From contig JABDJY010000183.1 in the NCBI GenBank assembly GCA_013003285.1, positions 1-14,121 on the forward strand: a stretch of 14,121 nt of DNA, read 5' to 3'. The DNA is from Alphaproteobacteria bacterium. Its GTDB lineage: Bacteria > Pseudomonadota > Alphaproteobacteria > UBA6615. Of this stretch, positions 1 through 8,876 are shown in pieces; position 1 is the first letter of the stretch; the number at the start of each line of letters is the position of its first letter. A program made the translations under genes and the position numbers. A model generated the notes under the pieces. It saw nothing but the letters and a program-made list of their open reading frames with translations. It was not told the DNA's origin and made no database searches.

Positions 1-21
1 CGGCCCCGTTAACCTATTGAA

Positions 22-50
22 TTGCCTTAGTTTCCGTTCGGCGCTATACA
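22..50 (+). promoter_or_regulatory. Candidate sigma70-type promoter for cysS-cimA
   Basis: A -35-like TTGCCT at 22-27 and a -10-like TATACA at 45-50 are separated by 17 bp. Each matches four of six consensus bases. Transcription would start near base 57, leaving a leader of about 120 nt before the chosen cysS start. This is a pattern match only. Confidence 0.4.
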
Positions 51-176
51 GCGGTCCCATGGAGATGATTGCCCATCGATGTTGCACTGCCGGCCGGCGA
101 ATTACCGGCTGAAGACCTCGCCGCTGCGCCTATGCCGCGCGGCGCTCCGTGCCATCTGAACCCTGGGAACCCTCCA

Positions 177-1586
177 ATGACGCTGCAACTCCACAACACG
201 CTAACCCGCTCGAAACAGCGCTTTTTGCCGCTCGATCGCGCCCATGTGCGGATGTATGTCTGCGGGCCGACGGTCTATGACGAGGTCCATATCGGCAACG
301 CCCGGCCGCTGGTGATTTTCGACGTGCTCTACCGCCTGCTGCGGCGCAGCTACCGCGATGCCCAGGTGACCTATGTGCGCAATATCACCGATGTGGACGA
401 CAAGATTATCGACCGGGCGGCGGAAAGCGGCGAGGCGATCGATGATCTGACCGCCCGCACCACCGAGCGGTTTCATGATGCGACGGCGGCGCTGGGCTGC
501 CTGGAACCAGATGTGGAGCCGCGCGCGACCGATCATATCGCCGAGATGATCGCCATGATCGAGATCCTGATCGAGAAGGAGCATGCCTACGAGGCCGAGG
601 GCGAGGTGCTGTTCAGCGTGCCGTCGATGCCCGACTACGGCAAATTATCGGGCCGTAACCGTGACGAGATGATCGCCGGCGCGCGGGTCGAAGTGTCGTC
701 CCATAAGCGCGACCCTGCCGATTTTATTCTCTGGAAGCCGTCCACCGATGATCAGCCCGGCTGGGACAGCCCGTGGGGCAGGGGACGGCCCGGCTGGCAC
801 ATCGAATGCTCGGCCATGAGCGAGAAATATCTCGGGCCCGCCTTCGATATCCATGGCGGCGGCGTCGATCTGGTGTTTCCCCACCACGAAAACGAAATCG
901 CTCAGTCGCTATGCGCCCACCCGGACCAGAGCTTTGCCCAGGTCTGGATGCATAACGGCTATCTGATGAGCGAGGGCGAGAAGATGTCCAAGTCCTTGGG
1001 AAACTTCTATACGGTCACCGAACTGCTCGATGAATTCCCCGGCGAGGCTCTGCGTTTGGCCCTGTTGGCGACCCATTACCGCCAGCCGCTCGACTTCACC
1101 AAGGACGGCGTGCGCGAGGCGACGGCCCGTCTCAACCGATACTATCTGGCGCTGAAGGCGGTTGAAGATAACGAAGATAATGAGGCCGACGCTGAAGACG
1201 ACGAGAGTACCGCCAAGGTGGCCGAGGAAACCGAATTCGGCGATGCGCTCTATGACGACCTCAATACCCCGGCGGCGCTGAGCGCGCTCGATCAGCAGGC
1301 CACGCGCATCATCAATGCGAAACCCGGTGAGCTTGGCGTGCTCGGCGAGGCGTTTCGGGCCAACGCCAACCAGCTTGGCCTGCTGACCGAGCCTTCGGAT
1401 CAATGGTTCAAGCGCGGCACGTCCGATGACGAACAAACCCAAATCGAGGCGTTGATCCAGCAGCGCATGGATGCCCGCGCAGCGAAGGACTTCGCCGAGG
1501 CCGACCGCATCCGCGATGAATTGGTGGCCAAGGGCATCGTGCTGGAAGACGGCGCCGGCGGCACCACCTGGCGGCGAGGCGGCTAA
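177..1586 (+). CDS. cysS: Cysteinyl-tRNA synthetase
   Basis: Class I aminoacyl-tRNA synthetase that charges tRNA-Cys with cysteine in the cytoplasm. The ATG at 177 gives 469 aa, close to the roughly 460 aa usual for the family. The reading frame is open upstream to a TTG at 69, but those 36 extra residues are Pro/Ala-rich and unlike any CysRS N-terminus. Visible signatures are the CGPTV stretch from Cys29, the HIGH-type motif HIGN at 38-41, and KMSKS at 269-273. The likely zinc ligands Cys29, Cys211, His236 and Glu240 fit the E. coli pattern (C28, C209, H234, E238). The variable linker after the catalytic core carries an acidic Glu/Asp/Asn-rich run near residues 330-345, followed by the helical anticodon-binding region. 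It ends two bases before cimA, so the two genes are almost certainly cotranscribed. Confidence 0.97.
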   Translation: MTLQLHNTLTRSKQRFLPLDRAHVRMYVCGPTVYDEVHIGNARPLVIFDVLYRLLRRSYRDAQVTYVRNITDVDDKIIDRAAESGEAIDDLTARTTERFHDATAALGCLEPDVEPRATDHIAEMIAMIEILIEKEHAYEAEGEVLFSVPSMPDYGKLSGRNRDEMIAGARVEVSSHKRDPADFILWKPSTDDQPGWDSPWGRGRPGWHIECSAMSEKYLGPAFDIHGGGVDLVFPHHENEIAQSLCAHPDQSFAQVWMHNGYLMSEGEKMSKSLGNFYTVTELLDEFPGEALRLALLATHYRQPLDFTKDGVREATARLNRYYLALKAVEDNEDNEADAEDDESTAKVAEETEFGDALYDDLNTPAALSALDQQATRIINAKPGELGVLGEAFRANANQLGLLTEPSDQWFKRGTSDDEQTQIEALIQQRMDARAAKDFAEADRIRDELVAKGIVLEDGAGGTTWRRGG

Positions 1587-1588
1587 CC

Positions 1589-3184
1589 ATGACCAAGCGC
1601 ATCTATCTCTTCGATACCACCCTGCGCGACGGGGCGCAGTCGCAGGGCGTCGATTTTTCGGTCGACGATAAGCGCGCCATCGCCCGCGCGCTCGATGGGC
1701 TGAACATCGACTATGTGGAAGGCGGCTGGCCCGGCGCCAACCCGGTCGATGACGATTTCTTCGCCCGCTCGCCTAATCTGAACAACGCCATTTTCACCGC
1801 CTTCGGCATGACCCGGCGGCCCGGTCATAGCGCGGCCAACGATCCCGGCCTGAATGCGCTATTGACCAGCGCGGCCGACGCGGTGTGCATGGTTGGCAAG
1901 ACCTGGGATTTTCATGTGGATGTGGCGCTTGGCATCAGCCAGGACGAAAACATCGCGATGATTTCCGATAGCGTCGCCCACGCCAGGACCCGGGTGAGCG
2001 AAGCGCTGTTCGACGCCGAACATTTCTTCGATGGCTATAAGGCCAACCCGGAATTCGCCCTGGCGTGTTTGCAGGCGGCGCTCGACGCCGGCGCCCGCTG
2101 GGTGGTGCTGTGCGACACCAATGGCGGCACCTTGCCCTATGAGGTCTCGCGCATCGTCGGTGAGGTCATCCAGCACATTCCCGGCGACCATCTGGGCATC
2201 CACGCCCATGACGATACCGGCAACGCGGTGGCCAATTCCCTGGCCGCGGTCGAGGCCGGCGCGCGTCAAGTGCAGGGCACGTTGAATGGGCTGGGGGAGC
2301 GTTGCGGTAACGCCAATCTGGTAACCGTCATTCCCAATCTGATGCTCAAATATGACGGCGCCTACGAAACCGGCCTGGGCGAGGCCGAGCTGGGCCAGCT
2401 GGCCCATGTGTCGCGCCTGCTCGACGAATTGCTCAACCGCGCGCCCGACCGCCATGCCGCCTATGTGGGCGAGGCGGCCTTCGCTCATAAGGGCGGCTTG
2501 CACGTCTCGGCGGTGCAGAAGGATCCGCGCACCTATGAACATATCGAGCCCGGGATCGTCGGCAATAGCCGCCATATCGTGGTCTCCGATCAGGCCGGCC
2601 GGTCCAATATTCTGGTGCGCCTGGCCGAGGCCGGCATCGAGATCGACGCCGGCGACAAGCGCATCAACCGCTTGGTCGAGGATGTGAAGGCCCGCGAATA
2701 TGACGGCTATAGCTATGACGGCGCCGAGGCCAGTTTCGAAATTCTGGCGCGGCGCGCCTTGGGCGAGGTGCCTCGCTTCTACGATGTGCAGAGCTTCCGC
2801 ACCGAGGTCGAGCGCCGTTTCAACGCGCGTGGCGATCTGACCACCATCAGCCAGGCGGTGATGAAGATCGATGTGGGCGGTGAGCCGACCATGCAGGTGG
2901 CCGAGGGTAACGGCCCGGTCAACGCGCTGGATGCCGCGCTGCGAAAAGCGCTGCTGCCGAAGTTCCCCGAGCTGGAAAGCATGCGGCTGGTCGATTTCAA
3001 GGTGCGTATTTTGGCGCCGCAACAGGCCACGGCGGCGGTGACAAGGGTAATGATCGAATCGACCGATGAGACCGGCCATCGCTGGGGCACGGTGGGTATT
3101 TCGCCCAACATCATCGATGCCGCCTACGCCGCCCTCGATGACGCCATCGTCTACAAGCTGCTCCGCGCCCGAAACGGCGCTTAA
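1589..3184 (+). CDS. cimA: (R)-citramalate synthase
   Basis: Condenses pyruvate and acetyl-CoA to (R)-citramalate, the first step of the threonine-independent route to 2-oxobutyrate and isoleucine. The 531-aa protein has the HMGL-like/LeuA-type TIM barrel in about the first 270 residues: DTTLRDG near residues 9-15, the metal-binding HAH at 205-207 followed by DDTGN, and a NGLGERCGN loop. A linker follows, then a C-terminal LeuA-type regulatory domain (about residues 390-525), where isoleucine feedback is expected from the family. The long two-domain form and the EGGWPGANP motif just after the first strand favour CimA over 2-isopropylmalate synthase or homocitrate synthase. It starts two bases after the cysS stop, so translation is probably coupled. 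Misassignment to another member of the LeuA family is the main residual risk. Confidence 0.92.
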   Translation: MTKRIYLFDTTLRDGAQSQGVDFSVDDKRAIARALDGLNIDYVEGGWPGANPVDDDFFARSPNLNNAIFTAFGMTRRPGHSAANDPGLNALLTSAADAVCMVGKTWDFHVDVALGISQDENIAMISDSVAHARTRVSEALFDAEHFFDGYKANPEFALACLQAALDAGARWVVLCDTNGGTLPYEVSRIVGEVIQHIPGDHLGIHAHDDTGNAVANSLAAVEAGARQVQGTLNGLGERCGNANLVTVIPNLMLKYDGAYETGLGEAELGQLAHVSRLLDELLNRAPDRHAAYVGEAAFAHKGGLHVSAVQKDPRTYEHIEPGIVGNSRHIVVSDQAGRSNILVRLAEAGIEIDAGDKRINRLVEDVKAREYDGYSYDGAEASFEILARRALGEVPRFYDVQSFRTEVERRFNARGDLTTISQAVMKIDVGGEPTMQVAEGNGPVNALDAALRKALLPKFPELESMRLVDFKVRILAPQQATAAVTRVMIESTDETGHRWGTVGISPNIIDAAYAALDDAIVYKLLRARNGA

Positions 3185-3208
3185 GCTCTAAGACGGACAT
3201 GCCTAATA

Positions 3209-3329
3209 ACCCTCTCCCATAGGGAGAGGGTGGTGAGCGAATGCCAGCGGGTGAGGGGTTAGGGTATAACGAGAGTACGCGCAGGGGTTTGTAACCCCTC
3301 ACCCAACCCTCTCCCTATGGGAGAGGGAG
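3209..3329. repeat. Nested palindromic repeat (REP/MITE-like), possible terminator
   Basis: Two short hairpins, CCCTCTCCC-ATA-GGGAGAGGG at 3210-3230 and CCCTCTCCC-TAT-GGGAGAGGG at 3307-3327, form the ends of a larger inverted repeat. Its inner arms are GGGTGAGGGGTTA at 3249-3261 and TAACCCCTCACCC at 3292-3304. The left arm has about 16 extra bases between outer and inner blocks. The CCCTCTCCC/GGTGAGGGG vocabulary resembles intergenic palindromes dispersed in many proteobacterial genomes. It lies just after cimA and could also end its transcript, although there is no clear U tract. It contains no gene. Confidence 0.85.
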
Positions 3330-3435
3330 CTTGTGCCAGAGCTTCCTCTAGGATTGGGGCCAAGTAATGTGCGCGGTTGAGCCACAATCACGGCGAATTG
3401 AGCAGCCTTCAGGTGGCTTTGGCGGCGTTCGCCGT

Positions 3436-3449
3436 TACGTTTAAACGTA
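3436..3449. promoter_or_regulatory. Perfect 14-bp palindrome, candidate operator
   Basis: TACGTTTAAACGTA is a perfect inverted repeat ending 18 bases before the DUF3179 start codon. Length, symmetry and AT-rich centre are typical of a site for a dimeric regulator. No regulator gene is adjacent, so the binder is unknown. Confidence 0.4.
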
Positions 3450-3467
3450 GACACTAAAGGCGAGCCG

Positions 3468-4475
<1,008 letters not shown>

Positions 4476-4536
4476 GCCCGTTTTGGATTGGCGTTAACCG
4501 CCGCCGCGGCGTATGTAATTCGGCGGAGGCAGACCC

Positions 4537-5337
4537 ATGTCCGGTACCAACCGCACGCAGCCGCCGGTCACCGGCGGTCCCCGTATCATTCTCATCGAAC
4601 CGCAGTTGGCGGAGAATATCGGCGCGACCGCGCGCGCCATGTTGAACTGCGGGTTGACCGATTTGGCCATCGTCAATCCGCTTCAGGAATTTCCCCACGG
4701 GCGGGCCGTCGCCATGGCGTCGGGCGCCACCGAAGTGCTCGACAAGGCGCAATTGTACGACAGCGTCGAGGACGCCATCGCCGGGCTCAACCGGGTCTAT
4801 GCGACCACGGCGCGGCCGCGCGAATTGACCGTGCGGGTGACCACCCCGCGCCGGGCGGCCAGCGAATTACGCACAGCGTGGCAGGCCGGCGACGCCATCG
4901 GCGTGATGTTCGGGTCCGAGCGCTCGGGCATGACCAACGAGCATATCGCGCTCGCCGATACGCTGATCTCGATACCGCTGAATCCGGCCTATTCGTCGCT
5001 CAATCTGGCGCAGGCGGTGCTGCTGGTCGCCTATGAATGGTTCACCACGGCCGATGAAACGCCGGCCGAGCAATTCGTCGAGCCCGACACCGGACCCGCC
5101 ACCAAGGCTGAACTGCAGGCGTTTTTCGATCGCTTCGAGAGCGCCCTCGATACGGGCGGATTTTTCCGCACCCCGGAGATGCGCCCGGCCATGGTGCGAA
5201 ACCTGCGCGCCATGCTGCAGCGCGGCAATCTCACCGAGCAGGAGGTCCGCACCCTGCACGGCGTGGTCTCATGCCTGACCGGCAGCTGGCGCGAGACGGA
5301 AAACCAAAAGCGCTACCGCGAAGCGAAGGAAAGCTAG
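4537..5337 (+). CDS. trmJ: tRNA (cytidine/uridine-2'-O-)methyltransferase, TrmJ family
   Basis: SPOUT-class RNA methyltransferase of 266 aa. In E. coli TrmJ methylates the 2'-O of nucleotide 32 in the tRNA anticodon loop using S-adenosylmethionine. The SPOUT domain occupies about residues 10-165: an early EPQLAENIGATARAM motif (motif 1, catalytic Arg region), then FGSERSGM around residues 125-132, and IPLNPAYSSLNLAQAV, which forms part of the trefoil-knot cofactor site. The C-terminal 100 residues form a helical extension, as in the TrmJ subfamily. A good ribosome binding site, GGAGG at 4525-4529, lies seven bases before the ATG. The sister enzymes TrmL and TrmH are shorter or arranged differently, so the assignment is firm for the family and probable for the exact target. 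Confidence 0.9.
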   Translation: MSGTNRTQPPVTGGPRIILIEPQLAENIGATARAMLNCGLTDLAIVNPLQEFPHGRAVAMASGATEVLDKAQLYDSVEDAIAGLNRVYATTARPRELTVRVTTPRRAASELRTAWQAGDAIGVMFGSERSGMTNEHIALADTLISIPLNPAYSSLNLAQAVLLVAYEWFTTADETPAEQFVEPDTGPATKAELQAFFDRFESALDTGGFFRTPEMRPAMVRNLRAMLQRGNLTEQEVRTLHGVVSCLTGSWRETENQKRYREAKES

Positions 5338-5370
5338 GTCGCGCGAACCTAGCGGGGGATACGGTTATTC

Positions 5371-5802
5371 ATGGGAAACACGCTTCGTCGCGTCGTCACC
5401 GGTCACGATTCAGACGGTAAATCGATCATCGCTCTGGACGACAATCCCTCGGCAAGCGAACGAGGCGAGATCGAAGACCAGCGCGTGCTGCGTGAAATCT
5501 GGGCGACCCTGTCGGCGCCTGCCACAGGCCAGGCAGGGGCCAGCGAGTTTCGCGTGGTGGACCTGCCGGCCGGCAGTCGCCGCGAGATGCACCGCACCGA
5601 TACGGTGGATTACGGGATCGTTCTGGCCGGCGAAGTCTATCTGGTCGTGGAACGGGGCGAGACATTGTTGCGCGCCGGCGATGTGGTGGTTCAGCGCGGC
5701 ACCTTCCATGGCTGGCACAATCGCTCCGACCGCGTTGCGCGTATGGCCTTCGTCAATATGCGCGGGCAGGCCACCGACGATGAGAGGTGCCCCGGCGTCT
5801 AA
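5371..5802 (+). CDS. Small single-domain cupin protein
   Basis: A 143-aa protein with one cupin beta-barrel from about residue 55 to 130. The first cupin motif region is seen around His74 (MHRTDTVDYGIVLAGE) but lacks the classic HxH, so metal binding may be altered. The second motif is clear: GDVVVQRGTFHGWHN, residues 103-117, with His113 and His116. There is no signal peptide, so it is cytoplasmic. It starts 33 bases after trmJ and is followed 49 bases later by a 2-hydroxyacid dehydrogenase, so the three may share a transcript. The context suggests a small-molecule binding or isomerase/oxygenase role near hydroxyacid metabolism, but no substrate can be named. Confidence 0.8.
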   Translation: MGNTLRRVVTGHDSDGKSIIALDDNPSASERGEIEDQRVLREIWATLSAPATGQAGASEFRVVDLPAGSRREMHRTDTVDYGIVLAGEVYLVVERGETLLRAGDVVVQRGTFHGWHNRSDRVARMAFVNMRGQATDDERCPGV

Positions 5803-5851
5803 GGTCGCGTAGACTTACCCTCCAATTCGGACAGCGACCCAGGAACGACCG

Positions 5852-6949
5852 ATGAAACCGCGCGTTTTCGTCTTTCAGCCGATCCCGCAGATCGCCATCG
5901 ACACGCTGGAGACGGCGGCCGATGTGACGGTCTATCCCCATCTCGATCGCATGATTTCGATGGATGAGATGATCGGCGCCGCGCAACGCCATGACTATCT
6001 GCTGGCGCTGCACGAAAACTTCATCCCCGCCCAGGTGCTGCGCGCCAATCTCGATCTCAAGGGGGTCGCCATCTTGGGCGCCAAGACCGGCATGGTCGAT
6101 TATGACGTGGCGCTCGAGCTCAAGGTGCCGGTGGTCAGTTTCGGGCGCGAGGGCATACCCGGCGGCGGTCCCAACAAGAATACCGCCGACCTGACCGTGG
6201 CCCTGATGCTGAACCTGGCCTACCGGGTCATCGAGGCCGACCGCTACACACATGCCGGCAAGTTCAAGCAGAACCAGACCATGGCGCTCATGGGGGTGGG
6301 CTGCGCCGGCAAAACCGTCGGCATGATCGGGCTTGGCAATATGGGTGAATATATGGCGCCGGTGTTTCGCGCCCTGGACATGCAGGTGGTCTACAACAAG
6401 CGCTCGCGGTTATCGCCGGAGAAGGAGCAGGACCTCGATGTGGAATGGGTCGCGGAGATGGATGACGTTTTCCGCCAGGCGGATTTTCTGGTGGTGGCCT
6501 GTCCGCTGACGCCGGAGACCATGGACATGATCGGCGCGCGCCAGTTCGCGCTGATGAAACCGACCGCGTTCTTCATCAACACCGCGCGCGGCCGCATCGT
6601 GGTCGAGGCCGATCTTATTGCCGCGCTGGAGCAAGGGCAGATCGCCGGCGCGGGCATTGAGACCTTCGCCAGCGAACCGCCCGAACAATGGGAGGTGACC
6701 GTCCCCGAAGCGCTGCGCCGGATGGAGAATGTCATCCTCACCCCCCACAATGGCGGCGCCACCTGGCAAACCCGGGGCTACATGTTGAACACCCTGGCGC
6801 AAGGCATTGTGGCGCTGATCAACGGCGAACGGCCGCAAACCCTGATGAACCTTGAAGTTTTTGGCGGCGAGACGCTTTATCCGGAACTCTATGGACGCGG
6901 GCCAGCGGTGCCGGTCGCCGAGGGCGGTCCTGCGATCTACGTCTACTAA
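5852..6949 (+). CDS. D-isomer specific 2-hydroxyacid dehydrogenase
   Basis: NAD(P)-dependent dehydrogenase of the D-2-hydroxyacid family, 365 aa, interconverting a 2-oxoacid and the D-2-hydroxyacid; the substrate is not predictable here. It has the split substrate-binding domain (about residues 1-110 and 315-345) around a Rossmann domain with the dinucleotide motif GLGNMG at 160-165. Likely catalytic residues are Arg246 (NTARGR), Glu275 (SEPPE) and His299 (LTPHNGG). The loop around residues 100-112 (GREGIPGGGPNKNTADLTV) is where the cofactor/substrate cleft begins. AGGAACG at 5841-5847 is a plausible ribosome binding site. It follows the cupin gene and converges on the transporter gene with only six bases between stop codons. 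Glyoxylate/hydroxypyruvate reductase and phosphoglycerate dehydrogenase-like are both possible. Confidence 0.9.
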   Translation: MKPRVFVFQPIPQIAIDTLETAADVTVYPHLDRMISMDEMIGAAQRHDYLLALHENFIPAQVLRANLDLKGVAILGAKTGMVDYDVALELKVPVVSFGREGIPGGGPNKNTADLTVALMLNLAYRVIEADRYTHAGKFKQNQTMALMGVGCAGKTVGMIGLGNMGEYMAPVFRALDMQVVYNKRSRLSPEKEQDLDVEWVAEMDDVFRQADFLVVACPLTPETMDMIGARQFALMKPTAFFINTARGRIVVEADLIAALEQGQIAGAGIETFASEPPEQWEVTVPEALRRMENVILTPHNGGATWQTRGYMLNTLAQGIVALINGERPQTLMNLEVFGGETLYPELYGRGPAVPVAEGGPAIYVY

Positions 6950-6955
6950 ATGCGG

Positions 6956-7831
6956 TCACGCGCCCGGCGCGCCGTTTCGGTTCAGGTAAAAATAGACCGC
7001 CAGGGTGGTGACGATCAGTGCGCCGCCGGCCAGGCTTGTCACCGTGGGGACCTGGCTGATAAAGGCCCAGGCCCAGAGCGGACCGATCACCGCTTCGAGC
7101 AGCACGATCAAACTGACCTCCGAGGCCGGCAGATAGCGCGGCCCGAGGCTGATCAGGCCGAACGATACCGGCAGCACGATCAATCCCAGCAGGCCGAGCC
7201 AGAGCATGTCGGCGGGCGAGAGCAGCAGGGTCGGGGCGACCACCAGGGCGATGGCGGCGATGAGGTATCCGCCGCCGGCGATGGCGCTGGCGGCGTCGAC
7301 TTGCGGCGCATGGCGCAGCACCACCAGCGATCCGGCCCAACAGGCGGCGGCGAACACCGCCGTGAGGTTACCGGCCAGGTTGCCCCGGCTCAGCCCGTCG
7401 CCGAAGATGATCACCATGCCGGCGATGACCACGATGATGGCCACGATGGTGCGCGGCGTCACCGGCTCCTTGAAAAAGATCCGCGCGAAGGCGGCGGCGA
7501 ACAGCGGCGCCACGGTGATCAGGAACAGGGTATTGGCGACGCTGGTGGTGACGATGGCGGTGACGAAGGCGACCGATGAGACCGCGAACAGCGCGGCAAT
7601 GGCCAGCGCCGGCAGGGTGAACAGCGCGCGCGGCGTGACCGATTTCTGCCGTCGCCAGATCAGCGAAAAGACCGTTAACGCCAGTCCCATCAGCAGCCCG
7701 CGCCAGAAGATCATGGTCCATAAATCGGCGCTCACCAGGGTGGTAAGCAACCCGTCGGGGGTCAGAACCAGGACGCCGAGCACCACGATGGCGATGCCGC
7801 GCGCGTGGGAAACCGGGTTAGCGGCGGCCAT
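6956..7831 (-). CDS. EamA/DMT-superfamily transporter
   Basis: Inner-membrane carrier of the drug/metabolite transporter superfamily, 291 aa from the ATG at 7831. A TTG at 7861 would add ten residues, but the ATG has GGGG about six bases upstream and puts the first membrane helix close to the N-terminus, as is usual. Ten hydrophobic segments form two EamA repeats (roughly residues 5-130 and 145-280). The second half carries SEVSLIVLLEAVIGPLWAW, typical of the ninth helix in this superfamily. Such proteins usually export metabolites or amino acids; the substrate cannot be inferred. The gene faces the hydroxyacid dehydrogenase tail to tail and is divergent from rpsD, so its promoter should lie in 7832-8034, shared with the rpsD leader region. 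Confidence 0.92.
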   Translation of the reverse strand: MAAANPVSHARGIAIVVLGVLVLTPDGLLTTLVSADLWTMIFWRGLLMGLALTVFSLIWRRQKSVTPRALFTLPALAIAALFAVSSVAFVTAIVTTSVANTLFLITVAPLFAAAFARIFFKEPVTPRTIVAIIVVIAGMVIIFGDGLSRGNLAGNLTAVFAAACWAGSLVVLRHAPQVDAASAIAGGGYLIAAIALVVAPTLLLSPADMLWLGLLGLIVLPVSFGLISLGPRYLPASEVSLIVLLEAVIGPLWAWAFISQVPTVTSLAGGALIVTTLAVYFYLNRNGAPGA

Positions 7832-7888
7832 AGGGGCCCCAATCCGGCAAAAAGTTCGCAAAATCAGCGCTTTGGGGCAAAGCAGGGT

Positions 7889-7917
7889 TTGACATATGCC
7901 GGGCTATCCTTGTAAAT
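7889..7917 (+). promoter_or_regulatory. rpsD promoter
   Basis: A perfect -35 hexamer TTGACA (7889-7894) is followed after 16 bp by a -10-like TGTAAA (7911-7916). The predicted start near 7923 leaves a leader of about 112 nt before rpsD. The leader begins with a short inverted repeat (CGCGATTCC/GGAACGCG, 7921-7939). S4 represses its own operon in enteric bacteria, so a leader control element is conceivable, but I do not recognise a specific fold. Confidence 0.6.
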
Positions 7918-8034
7918 GCGCGCGATTCCTGGGAACGCGGACCGGCCAAAGAGCCGTCTCCCGTGCAACGCCGCTTATATCGCGGTGACGCGCCTACCGG
8001 GACAAAAAACTGAAGCCAAAAAAGGTATAACCAC

Positions 8035-8649
8035 ATGACCAAGCGTCATACGTCAAAGTACAAGATCGACCGCCGTCTCGGCGTGAACCTCTGGGGCCGT
8101 CCCAAAAGCCCGTTCAACCGCCGCGAATATGGACCCGGCGAGCATGGCCGCCGCCGCAAGAAGCCGTCCGATTACGGCCTCCATCTGGCCGCCAAGCAAA
8201 AGCTCAAGGGCTATTACGGCAGCATCGGCGAGAAGCAATTCCACCGTTATTACGTTGAAGCCGTGCGCCGCCGCGGCGACACCGGCCAAAACCTGATCGA
8301 ACTGCTCGAGCGCCGGCTCGATGCCGTGATCTACCGCATGAAGTTCGTGCCGACGGTTTTCGCCGCGCGCCAGTTCGTCAACCACGGCCATGTCCTGGTC
8401 AACGGCAAGAAGGTCAACATTCCCTCCTACAGCGTCAAGGATGGCGATGTGATCGAGGTGAAGGAAAAGTCCCGCGAGATTCCCATCGTGCTGGAGGCCA
8501 GCGCTTCGTCCGAGCGCGATCTGCCCGATTATATGGACGTGGATCTGGACCGTCTGCGCGGCACCTTCGTGCGCGGGCCGTCCCTGGCCGACGTACCCTA
8601 TCCGGTGCAGATGGAACCGAACCTGGTCATCGAGTATTACTCGCTGTAA
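8035..8649 (+). CDS. rpsD: 30S ribosomal protein S4
   Basis: Primary 16S rRNA-binding protein that nucleates assembly of the small-subunit body and takes part in decoding fidelity. The 204-aa protein has the N-terminal S4 domain (about residues 3-93) without the zinc-binding cysteines, so it is the cysteine-free form, followed by the S4 RNA-binding fold (about 94-155: ERRLDAVIYRMKFVPTVFAARQ, then HGHVLVNGKKV). The C-terminus ends EPNLVIEYYSL. AAAGG at 8021-8025 serves as ribosome binding site. Here rpsD is a single-gene unit with its own promoter and terminator rather than part of the alpha operon. Its last 69 codons and terminator recur as a decayed copy 2369 bases downstream, so this intact 3' end could be either the native one or one brought in by an insertion. 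Confidence 0.98.
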   Translation: MTKRHTSKYKIDRRLGVNLWGRPKSPFNRREYGPGEHGRRRKKPSDYGLHLAAKQKLKGYYGSIGEKQFHRYYVEAVRRRGDTGQNLIELLERRLDAVIYRMKFVPTVFAARQFVNHGHVLVNGKKVNIPSYSVKDGDVIEVKEKSREIPIVLEASASSERDLPDYMDVDLDRLRGTFVRGPSLADVPYPVQMEPNLVIEYYSL

Positions 8650-8726
8650 CGGTTCAAGAGATTTCGAACGAAAAGGGCTGCCCACCGGGCGGCCCTTTTT
8701 TATGGGCGCTTTGGATGGGCGCGGTC
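8441..8726 (+). repeat. Direct repeat copy 1: rpsD 3' end plus terminator
   Basis: This stretch, the rpsD coding end plus downstream terminator, recurs at 10810-11096. The offset is a constant 2369 bases through the terminator, with no gaps, and one extra base in the last twenty or so. It forms the left border of the ytkA-like/mauG-like unit. Confidence 0.93.
8672..8701 (+). terminator. rpsD intrinsic terminator
   Basis: GGGCTGCCC (8675-8683), loop ACC, then GGGCGGCCC (8687-8695) form a nine-pair stem with one G-U pair, followed by six T residues. It lies 25 bases after the rpsD stop and is a textbook Rho-independent terminator. Confidence 0.93.
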
Positions 8727-8876
8727 TTAGTGGAACGCTGCAGGCCTGCCGCTGGATTATCTGTTGGCGCGTGTCGCGTCATATTGTCGCCGCGGCCCCG
8801 CTTGAATGGATAACGCGCCGTAAAATTGTCTTAATATTCCGCTCTAGTCGGGTCGAAAACATGAGGTTGGACTAAA

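Noticed and set aside
69..176. Upstream extension of cysS from a TTG at 69
   Set aside because: The extra 36 residues match no CysRS N-terminus, and the ATG at 177 gives the usual start and length.
1859..3079. Long minus-strand open frame antisense to cimA
   Set aside because: It is a by-product of high GC and codon bias; the composition (His, Gln, Gly and Arg-rich) has no recognisable domain, while the plus strand encodes a complete CimA.
3209..3329. The repeated GC-rich blocks as a CRISPR array
   Set aside because: There are only two units, in inverted not direct orientation, with no spacer pattern and no cas genes.
6950..7579. Plus-strand open frame antisense to the EamA transporter
   Set aside because: Low-complexity Gly/Asp/Arg/His/Gln composition typical of a shadow frame; the minus strand encodes a convincing ten-helix transporter.
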